Positions 51,754-59,591 of a stretch of 64,000 bases of DNA are shown here, in pieces; positions within the stretch are counted from its first letter, which is position 1; each line of letters begins with the position of its first letter. The translations under genes and the position numbers were made by a program. This stretch comes from JAJRPT01 sp965661945 (lineage in GTDB: Bacteria > Bacteroidota > Ignavibacteria > Kapaibacteriales > UBA2268). The notes below the pieces were generated by a model. It was not told the origin of the DNA. It made no database searches and worked only from the letters and a program-made list of their open reading frames with translations. The stretch is from positions 62,001-126,000 of the forward strand of contig CBFIFP010000001.1 of assembly GCA_965661945.1 (NCBI GenBank), written 5' to 3'.

Positions 51754-52998
51754 TTAATCTAAAGAGAATGTTTTTGGTTTTTTTCCGATTTTCAATAGAA
51801 ATTCTTGTGAAAAAGATTTTATAGAATTAGTATAAAGTTCATATAAAACTATAGTTAAAGCAGTTGCCAGTATGACTAATGTTAAATCTAAATCAATTTG
51901 ATATGTGTAAAACAAATTTACGGTTAAAAAGGCTATACCAAAAGATTCGACCATAAATATTAGTACTGCAAGTATTTCATAAAACTTTTTAGCTTTTTAA
52001 CCAATGTATCCAAAAATCACCATGTTAAAATAACATAGAAAAAAAGTTATAACAAGTGAAACCCATGATGAAACTTCGGTAAAATAATCATCTGTTATTA
52101 ACATTGAAACTATATTTGCTAATATAATTGTTTCGTACATATCTGGAAAAGTTCTTCCAGATGTTGTTTCGTTTAAAGGAGTGTAGTAAAGTCTTGAAAA
52201 ATCATCAGATGTTCCAGTTGTATCTACAACTCCTGTTAAAACAATTTTATTAGTAAAATAACCTTCTTCATATTCATTATTAAGAACTTGAGTTACGTCA
52301 ATGATTTCAAATTTATCCCAATTACCTCTAAAATTAATTCTTTCGCTATCTTTTCCTCTTAGAAGGAGTCTATCTACAGCGTCTGGATTATACTGTCTTA
52401 CTAATTCAATACCAAAATGATAAAATGTATCTAACTCATTAATGTATCTTGATTTGAAATTTCTTACTGTATTTGTTTCTTTTTTTCCATCACTAGCTAG
52501 GTTTTTAAATCCCCAACTTATTCAATACTCTACATTAGTTTCGGTGATTTCTTGAAAATCTTTAGTTTTAATATTTCTTGAGAGAATTATATTCATAGAG
52601 TTAAGATATGTTTGGGTAGCATCGTATAATTTTGAACCAGGTTCAGATTGAAAATTATGGTCAATTCCCAAAACAGTTACATCTTCTTCAACTAATGCTC
52701 CAATTAATTTTAGATATCCAACATCTGATATTTCTTGAATACCATCTAAAGTTCTAATTCCTGTATTTATTATAACTATATCAGTTTCTTTCTTAATGTC
52801 AAGTTCAGGTAAAATTACTGAAAAGTAAACGTCTGTAATTTCAAAATCAGCAAGAGCATTTTTGAATGGTTTGAATATATCTAATGAAAAGAACAGTGGT
52901 ATAACCCATAAGAAAATAAATACTAATATGGTGCTATTAAATACATCTAAACTAAATAACTTAAAACTATAACTTTTATAAAAATCATTACTCGGCAT
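51754..52998 (-). pseudogene. CHASE2 sensor gene with in-frame TGA and TAA
   Basis: ATG 52998 follows a full AAGGAGG site. It encodes a TM helix and a CHASE2 extracellular sensor domain (ITDVYFSVILPELD, LGIDHNFQSEPGSKLYDA), then three TM helices. TGA at 52522-52524 and TAA at 51997-51999 interrupt the frame, which stays open from 52998 to 51754 otherwise (about 415 codons). It lacks any catalytic output domain. The paralogous gene upstream is also broken. Confidence 0.65.
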
Positions 52999-53011
52999 TT
53001 TGTGCACCTCC

Positions 53012-54318
53012 TTAGTTATTTTCGTTATCAATATTTGAGCTATTTGTGTTTGTATCTTTTATTGTATTGTCATTCTCATTTTCACTTTTGATATTATTTT
53101 CATTTTTTCTAATATTCTTAAATTCTCTCTTTTTGATAAAAGTCATTATTATTGGTTTTAGTGAATCTGTAAACATTTCGTATGAAAGTACTGTAACCAT
53201 TATTGCAAAGAAAGATGCAGCAAATCTAAGCTCTATTTTAAACCAATACATTAGGTATATCATAAGCAATGAAAATCCAATTAATTCAGCAAGTATTAGA
53301 ATTATAGTATATGGTTGATACCATTTTAATAGCTCTTCACTTCTTCTCCAATAATTAAATAATATCATATTCATATAAACTATTAAAATCATAAGTATAA
53401 ATGCGAATGTATCGGATGTTCTTTAAATATAGTCTTCCTCTAATATCATTGAAACTACATTTGCGTGAATTACAACTCATACATATCAGGAGATGTTTTT
53501 CCTACATAATTAGTATTAATTGGTGTATAGAAAATATCTTCTGTGGAAGTTACTCCTAATCTAGGTCCGAGATAACCTATTAGCACAATTTTATCTTTAA
53601 GTATATTTAAATCTATTTCTTCATTTAATATTTCGTCATAATTGTAGGTTAAATATTTATTTATATTTCGTTTATAATTAATTTCTTCGAGTTCGCTTTT
53701 CCTGTTTTTATATCTTTTATATTTTTTGGGTGCATAAATTTCAACTATTTTTGAAGAGAAACTTGCTTCAAGGTCTTTTCCAACTTCAGCAAATGGTTTT
53801 ACTAATCTAACTGTTTTGAAATCGTTGGGATCTATGTAAACATTAGCATATCCATTAGTAGCATATTTATTAAATATTGGATTACTAGTTTTTATGGAGT
53901 CGAATTCTTCATCATCATTTGTATTAACAAGTTCATTAACCAAAATTAAATTTTTAACTTCCGAGAATGCTTCTTGTAAAGGAATGTCTTGTTCTTCACC
54001 TTTTTCTGCCCTGAAGAAAGCATCTATTCCAATTAATTTAGGCTCGTATTGATTTAGTATAGTTATCATTTGAGCTATATTTTTTCTGTCAAGATGACCG
54101 TTGTTTATTAGAATTATATTTGAGTCTATTGGGGTTTTTGAGTAGTCTTTAATTTGTGAAAACACAATATCCGTTAATTGCATATCTTCAAATGTATTTT
54201 GAACTGGGTCAAACATATCGATATTGAAAAAAACTGGAAAATATTTTAGTATAATCAGTACTAAAATTGTAGCAAAGAAATTATCAATACTTAAAATATG
54301 TTTTTTTTGAATAGCCAT
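53012..54318 (-). pseudogene. CHASE2 sensor gene with a frameshift and in-frame TAA
   Basis: ATG 54318. N-terminal TM helix, CHASE2 domain (LTDIVFSQIKDYSKTP, KLIGIDAFFRAEKGEEQD), ending in SPDMYEL where the frame meets TAA (53470-53472). A one-base loss near 53473 explains this: the shifted frame continues VIHANVVSMILEEDYI, matching the paralogue's ILANIVSML. It meets TAA at 53423-53425 and then runs on through three TM helices and a long Asn/Glu-rich tail to 53012. It appears to be a decayed paralogue of the next gene. Confidence 0.65.
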
Positions 54319-54322
54319 TTTG

Positions 54323-55129
54323 TTAAATATTTAAATTTATTATTATTGGACAATGGTCACTACCCTGTTGCTCTGGTTGATGGTATGATTGCTTAACATT
54401 ATTTTTTAGGTTTGCCGAAACAAGATGATAATCAATGCGCCAGCCTACGTTGTTTTCTCTAGCTCTTCCTCTTTGACTCCACCAAGTGAAATTATTTCCA
54501 TCTTTGTTAAATATTCTAAATGTATCTACAAATCCCATCTCAAATATTTCATCTAATTTCTTTCGTTCTTCGGGTAAAAATCCTGATGTTCCAACATTTT
54601 CTTTAGGTCTGGCAAGATCAATTTCTGTGTGAGCTGTATTATAGTCTCCGCAAACAAGTATTTTACGATTTTCTTTTAATAGTATATCTAAGTAAGCAAA
54701 AAGTTGGTTGTAAAAATTTAGTTTGTATTCAACTCTATTATATCCTGAAGTTCCGTTTGGAAAATAGATATTTAAGAGTGTGAAATCACCATAATCTGTT
54801 CTTATTAATCTACCTTCGTTGTCGAATTCTTCTGAACTGAAGTTTTTTTCTGATTTATCTGCTTTCTGCTTAGAGAATGTTACAACTCCTGAGTATCCTT
54901 TTTTTCTTCTACAAGAGTGGTAGTAATGGTGGTATCCCTCTGGTGCTATAAGGTCTTCTCTAATTTGTTCAAGATCTGATTTAATTTCTTGCAGACAAAT
55001 AACATCTGGGTTTTCTTTTTCTATGTATTCAAATAACTTATTTTCATAAGTTTTTTTTCCAAATTTTGTAGTTGGATTTTGACCAGTTATAGATCTGTAT
55101 CCGTTTATATTCCAAGAAATAATTTTCAT
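54323..55129 (-). CDS. xthA: Exodeoxyribonuclease III (AP endonuclease)
   Basis: 268 residues of the ExoIII family, acting on abasic sites and 3' ends in base excision repair. MKIISWNINGYRS with the catalytic Asn, CLQEIKSD (metal Glu), the GDYNTAHTEIDLARPK block (Asp/Asn), WRIDYHLVS, and the final GSDHCPI (catalytic His). Complete length. It ends 4 bases before the CHASE2 gene, suggesting cotranscription, though functions are unrelated. Confidence 0.95.
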   Translation of the reverse strand: MKIISWNINGYRSITGQNPTTKFGKKTYENKLFEYIEKENPDVICLQEIKSDLEQIREDLIAPEGYHHYYHSCRRKKGYSGVVTFSKQKADKSEKNFSSEEFDNEGRLIRTDYGDFTLLNIYFPNGTSGYNRVEYKLNFYNQLFAYLDILLKENRKILVCGDYNTAHTEIDLARPKENVGTSGFLPEERKKLDEIFEMGFVDTFRIFNKDGNNFTWWSQRGRARENNVGWRIDYHLVSANLKNNVKQSYHQPEQQGSDHCPIIINLNI

Positions 55130-55225
55130 ATTTTTAAAAAAGATTAAAAAATAACTTAAAATTATTGAAAATTTGATGTAAAAACAAATATTATTAAAAA
55201 AGTGGAAAAATAAATAATATTAATT

Positions 55226-56407
55226 TTATGGTTTTACGTAATTTTGGTAAACGTTTAAGATAATGTCTCTGTTGTTTTTCCAATCATAATTTGTGGTAGC
55301 ATCAATCCTTGCGTTTGTAGATATTTTTTGTTTTAAATCATTGTTATTATGCAAGATGTTGATTTTATCAACAAATTCATTTATGTCGAATGTTTTGAAA
55401 AGCAAACCATTTTGATTATCTTTAATAATTTCTTTTTGCTGCCCTATATCTGAGGCAACAAGTGGTTTACCCATTGATAAATATTCAAATATTTTAACCG
55501 GTGAATTTATGAATTCACCTTTTTCGTTTGGAATGCAAGGTGAAACTAATATATCGCAAGCGGCTAGGTATTGAGGAACAATTTTTAAATCAACTAGACC
55601 AGCCATAATTACTTTATCTTTTATTCCTAATTTTTTTATTTTTTCATCAACAACTCCTCTTAGTTCGCCGTCCCCTATTAAAAGAAGTTTCGAATCCGGA
55701 ATTATATCAAATATTTTAGGAGCGGCATCAATAAGAAATTCTATTCCATGCCATTTACCAAAAGTTCCAAGAAAACCAATAATTGTTCCATTTAAATTTA
55801 AGTTTTTTCTTACTTCTTCCCCATTCACATCTGGTCGGAAATGTTCTGTATCTGCTTTTGAAGTAATTACATGAATGTTTTTATTATTTACGCCATATTC
55901 GATCAATTGGTTTTTAACGAAATTAGAAACCACAAAAAATTCGTCAATTCCTCTCCAAGATTCTAATTCAATTTTTTTTAAAAGTGTAGAGAAATATGTT
56001 TTGCCCCAATTAGCTTTTACCCATTGCAATAAACCCTCTAGTTGCATAAATATTGGAATATTATAAGATTTTGCAATGTTATTGATTTTATAATTAAAAA
56101 ATGCTTGAAAATGATAAATTAGGTCTGGTTTTTCTATTTCAATGATTCTTCTTAGTTCTCTTTCTGATTTAACATTATACCAAAGCAAGGGTATTTCTGG
56201 AAGATTTCGGAGAAGTTTATTGTGCTTTATTTCATAAAATATTGTTCCTTCTGGCTTTCTTAGGGGCCCAGAATGAACCCAAATGGTCTCTATACCTAAT
56301 TTATTGAAAGAACGAACAGTTTCGTAAAATGTAGTAAATAACCCTCCTTCAGGCGAAGCGTTATAAAAGTCTGCTCTCCAGAATAGAATTTTTTTTGGTA
56401 AGTTCAT
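55226..56407 (-). CDS. GT4-family glycosyltransferase
   Basis: 393 residues, GT-B fold. N-terminal acceptor-binding half (PKKILFWRADFYNASPEGGL, a glycine-rich loop) and C-terminal donor half with IGFLGTFGKWHGIEFLIDA, IPDSKLLLIGDG, and the EX7E motif in EFINSPVKIFEYLSMG. Probably transfers a nucleotide-sugar residue to a surface polysaccharide or lipid. Overlaps by 4 bases with the upstream 129-residue protein. Confidence 0.9.
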   Translation of the reverse strand: MNLPKKILFWRADFYNASPEGGLFTTFYETVRSFNKLGIETIWVHSGPLRKPEGTIFYEIKHNKLLRNLPEIPLLWYNVKSERELRRIIEIEKPDLIYHFQAFFNYKINNIAKSYNIPIFMQLEGLLQWVKANWGKTYFSTLLKKIELESWRGIDEFFVVSNFVKNQLIEYGVNNKNIHVITSKADTEHFRPDVNGEEVRKNLNLNGTIIGFLGTFGKWHGIEFLIDAAPKIFDIIPDSKLLLIGDGELRGVVDEKIKKLGIKDKVIMAGLVDLKIVPQYLAACDILVSPCIPNEKGEFINSPVKIFEYLSMGKPLVASDIGQQKEIIKDNQNGLLFKTFDINEFVDKINILHNNNDLKQKISTNARIDATTNYDWKNNRDIILNVYQNYVKP

Positions 56408-56793
56408 AATTTTTCTGATTTAAAAAGAAATTTTATTTGATAATAAAAGACAACAAAAATAGAAGAGATTATTTCAAGAATGAATAATGGTATATCTTTT
56501 ATGATAAATGATGTTTTACTAAATTTGATTTGCCTTCCATTTTGGTCAATTATTGCTCCTTTTAGATTGTTTTTGTATAAGAAAAATTTCATAAAAAATG
56601 AAAATCTAAGGTAATCTAAGTTATAAACAGAGAAAAGTAAATTTTCAATTTCTTCATCTTTTATTAATGAGTTTATATAGCTAAATTTAGATAAATCTTT
56701 TTCATCAATTTTCTTAATTTTTATGTTTTTATTAATATTATTAGCGATTAAAATTTCTGAGATTTTACCGCTTACTACTAACAATAAATCCAT
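56404..56793 (-). CDS. Small protein with C-terminal TM segment, partner of the glycosyltransferase
   Basis: 129 residues. The first 90 are a mixed soluble domain with VSGKISEILIANNINKNIKI and IDEKDLSKFSYINSL. A hydrophobic end (about 100-122) leads to FKSEKL. No known family. The stop overlaps the glycosyltransferase ATG (ATGA), so the two are translationally coupled. A TAAATTTG box (minus strand, 56831-56824) may be the promoter. Confidence 0.55.
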   Translation of the reverse strand: MDLLLVVSGKISEILIANNINKNIKIKKIDEKDLSKFSYINSLIKDEEIENLLFSVYNLDYLRFSFFMKFFLYKNNLKGAIIDQNGRQIKFSKTSFIIKDIPLFILEIISSIFVVFYYQIKFLFKSEKL

Positions 56794-56935
56794 TATTTAC
56801 TTTTTTTTGCAAGAAATATTATCCAAATTTAAAAATTTTTTTTTAAAATTTGTTATTAAAAATTTATTAACAATATAAAGTTATTTTTAGAGTTATTTCG
56901 TCACTATTGTAATTTACAAAATTTATAGAAAATAA

Positions 56936-58120
56936 TTGGCAATAATACTTTTTATTTTAGTAGTATTACAATTCACTCACATAATGGATTTTATGATTAT
57001 TATGCCATTGGGTGACGAATTTATGAGATTATTTGAGATTACTCCAAGAGAGTTTAGTTTACTTGTTTCTTCATATACTTTTACAGCGGGGACAGCAAGT
57101 TTTACTGGTGCTTTTTTTATTGATAGATTTGACAGAAAAAAAGCGTTAATTTTTGTAAACATTGGTTTTGTAATTGGTACTTTCTTTTGTGGAATTTCAG
57201 ATTCATATACTTTTTTACTTTTTTCCCGAGTTTTTACAGGTTTTTTTGGAGGTCTAATAAATGGTTTGTTGTTTACGATTGTGGGTGATGCTTTCCCAGT
57301 AGAGAAACGTTCAGGGGCAATGGGTATAATTACTTCTGCTTTTTCATTTGCTTCTGTTTTGGGAGTTCCTAGTGGTTTATATTTAGCAAATTTATATGGA
57401 TGGCAGTTTCCTTTTCAAGTAATGGCATTACTTGGTTTTATAGTTTTAATATTGATTTTTTTATTTATTCCAAAGATGAATTCTCATTTAGTAAAAGACA
57501 ATATAAGAAAAAGTCCTTTGGAGTTATTAAAGATATTTTTGGTAAAAAGAAATCAGCAACTTGCCTTGATATTTATGATGCTTTTGGTTTTAGGTCAATT
57601 CATGGTTATACCTTTTATTACTCCGTTTATGATTAGAAATGTTGGGTTCACTCAAGAGCAAATCCCTTTTATATATTTTGTTGGAGGTGGTTTAACCATT
57701 TTTACAGGACCATTAGTTGGAAATCTTTCTGATAAATACGGTCGAAAAAATATTTTTTTAATAATGGCATTAATATCTATAATTCCATTGTATTTAATTA
57801 CAAATTTAACACCAATCCCATTGTATTTAGCTTTGTCTGTTAATGGATTATTTTTTGTTTCAGTAAGTGGCAGAATGATACCTTCTAATTCTCTAATGAC
57901 ATCAGTTGTATCTCCTGAGAACAGGGGTGGTTTTATGAGTTTATCTTCGAGTTTTCAACAAATTGGAGCTGGAATTGCTTCTTTGATTGCTGGTATTTTG
58001 GTTTATAATGCGAATGATGGTGCTTTATTAAATTATGATTTGGTTGGTTACATTGGTATTTTTACAACTATTGTTGCAATATTAATATCTTTTAAGTTAA
58101 CTACTTTAGAGGGCAAATAA
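56936..58120 (+). CDS. MFS transporter
   Basis: 394 residues, 12 TM helices, major facilitator family. FTHIMDFMIIMPLGDEFMRLF at the start of helix 1, the motif A-type loop GAFFIDRFDRKKALI, and again NLSDKYGRKN in the second half. The sequence resembles sugar/drug efflux transporters of the DHA type, but the substrate is unknown. The only possible start is TTG 56936, as an in-frame TAA lies right before it and no Shine-Dalgarno is clear. The stop overlaps the pirin start (TAATG). Confidence 0.87.
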   Translation: MAIILFILVVLQFTHIMDFMIIMPLGDEFMRLFEITPREFSLLVSSYTFTAGTASFTGAFFIDRFDRKKALIFVNIGFVIGTFFCGISDSYTFLLFSRVFTGFFGGLINGLLFTIVGDAFPVEKRSGAMGIITSAFSFASVLGVPSGLYLANLYGWQFPFQVMALLGFIVLILIFLFIPKMNSHLVKDNIRKSPLELLKIFLVKRNQQLALIFMMLLVLGQFMVIPFITPFMIRNVGFTQEQIPFIYFVGGGLTIFTGPLVGNLSDKYGRKNIFLIMALISIIPLYLITNLTPIPLYLALSVNGLFFVSVSGRMIPSNSLMTSVVSPENRGGFMSLSSSFQQIGAGIASLIAGILVYNANDGALLNYDLVGYIGIFTTIVAILISFKLTTLEGK

Positions 58121-58962
58121 TGAAAGTTTATGATGCTATTAAAGTAGAGTTAGAGGGTTTTGATGTTATGCAGGCATTTCCAAGTAATGAAATTAGATTT
58201 CTCAATCCTTTTATTTTACTTCATCATGGGCATACATATTACAATGGTGGAGGCAAACAGGAAGATTTTGGAGTTCCTCCTCATCCTCACAGAGGTTTTG
58301 TTCCGGTTACTATAATTTTAAAAGGAGCTTTGCATCATAGGGATTCACTTGGTAATAGTAGTGTTATCAGCGCTGGTGGAGTTCAGTGGACATCATCTGG
58401 TAAGGGTTTAATTCATAGCGAAAGACCTTCAAAAGAACTTGTTAAAAGTGGCGGTGAATTAGAGTTAATTCAACTTTGGATTAATCTACCTGCTAAATAT
58501 AAAATGATAGAACCCGAATATTTTGCTTGGGAAAATAGTGAAATTCCTAAATTTAATGATGAAAATATTATTGTTTCTGTTATTTGTGGTAAATATAAAA
58601 CTTTAAATGGCGTTGCTAAATCTATTTATAAACTAGATTTACTACTTGCTGAGATAAAAGAAAACACCACTTCGAAATTAACTATTGACAACACAAAAGA
58701 TACATATATTTATGTAATTTCTGGTAATTTAAAAATAAATAAGAAGCAACTCGAAAAGAATAAGTTGTTAGTTTTAAATAATTATAACGTATTAGAAATT
58801 GAAACAACACTTGATTCTAAAATTTTGGTTATGTCTGGAAATGACAATGGTGAAAATGTTGCGGCAATTGGACCTTTTGTAATGAATACAATTGGTGATG
58901 CGAAAAGGTCATTTATTGATTATTCAAATGGATATTTTGGAGTTTTAAAGGAGGAGTTTTAA
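58120..58962 (+). CDS. Pirin-family cupin protein
   Basis: 280 residues with two cupin barrels. The metal-binding HPHRG and following HHRDS motif (N-terminal barrel) and the GKGLIHSE segment with His and Glu fit pirins. Bacterial pirins act as redox-sensitive regulators or quercetinase-like dioxygenases. The gene runs directly between the transporter and the esterase. Its last codons contain the AAAGGAGGAG that serves as ribosome site for the esterase. Confidence 0.93.
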   Translation: MKVYDAIKVELEGFDVMQAFPSNEIRFLNPFILLHHGHTYYNGGGKQEDFGVPPHPHRGFVPVTIILKGALHHRDSLGNSSVISAGGVQWTSSGKGLIHSERPSKELVKSGGELELIQLWINLPAKYKMIEPEYFAWENSEIPKFNDENIIVSVICGKYKTLNGVAKSIYKLDLLLAEIKENTTSKLTIDNTKDTYIYVISGNLKINKKQLEKNKLLVLNNYNVLEIETTLDSKILVMSGNDNGENVAAIGPFVMNTIGDAKRSFIDYSNGYFGVLKEEF

Positions 58963-59591
58963 TGGATTATGAAATAAAAAAGATAGACAATTCAGCTGGT
59001 GCACCTTTGATGATTTTAATTCATGGGTATGGTGCTAATCGATTTGATTTATTAGGATTAAGTAGATATTTTCCAAATGTGAATATTCTATCTATTGAAG
59101 CGCCTTATAAGATTAATCCTCAGCAAAGTTATTGGTATGATATTCAATGGGTTGGAGATGATAAAATTGTTAATGAAGAACAAGCAAATAGCTCAAAACA
59201 ATTATTGATAAAATTTATTGATGAAGAGTTAGAAAAGATTGATGATGATTTTAAAAAAGATAATGTATTTTTGATGGGTTTTTCTCAAGGTGCAATATTA
59301 GGGTATGCTGTTTCGTCAGAACTAAAGTATATAAAAAGAGTCTATGGTCTAAGTGGTTATATTGATGAAAGGATTACAAATTTTAATGGCTTAAACAACA
59401 AGGAATTAGAAATATTCGCTTGTCATGGAGAAGCTGATGAAGTTATTCCTATATCTCAAGCAAGGGAAGCTAACAAAATACTAAGTCAGAATGAATTTAA
59501 ACGTTATAAATACGTAGAGCATAATGAAGGGCATTGGATAAATGAAGATGTATTAAAAGAATTAATTAACTGGCATAATAATAATGATTAA
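58962..59591 (+). CDS. Phospholipase/carboxylesterase, alpha/beta hydrolase
   Basis: 209 residues. Nucleophile elbow GFSQG (about 107-111), the ACHGEADEVI Asp motif and the NEGHW His motif complete the Ser-Asp-His triad. The oxyanion LIHGYGANRFDL is near the start. Hydrolyses a short ester; no signal peptide, so cytoplasmic. The ATG overlaps the pirin stop, and the end overlaps uvrA by 8 bases. Confidence 0.92.
   Translation: MDYEIKKIDNSAGAPLMILIHGYGANRFDLLGLSRYFPNVNILSIEAPYKINPQQSYWYDIQWVGDDKIVNEEQANSSKQLLIKFIDEELEKIDDDFKKDNVFLMGFSQGAILGYAVSSELKYIKRVYGLSGYIDERITNFNGLNNKELEIFACHGEADEVIPISQAREANKILSQNEFKRYKYVEHNEGHWINEDVLKELINWHNNND

Noticed and set aside
29884..54318. Alternative genetic code (TAA or TGA as sense) to explain the in-frame stops
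   Set aside because: Core genes here end normally with TAA and TGA, and none contains them internally, so a genome-wide reassignment does not fit.
39181..58952. Idea that only foreign or decaying genes carry full Shine-Dalgarno sites
   Set aside because: Such sites do precede 29884, 39176 and 52998, but the ordinary esterase at 58962 also has AAAGGAGGAG, so the link does not hold.
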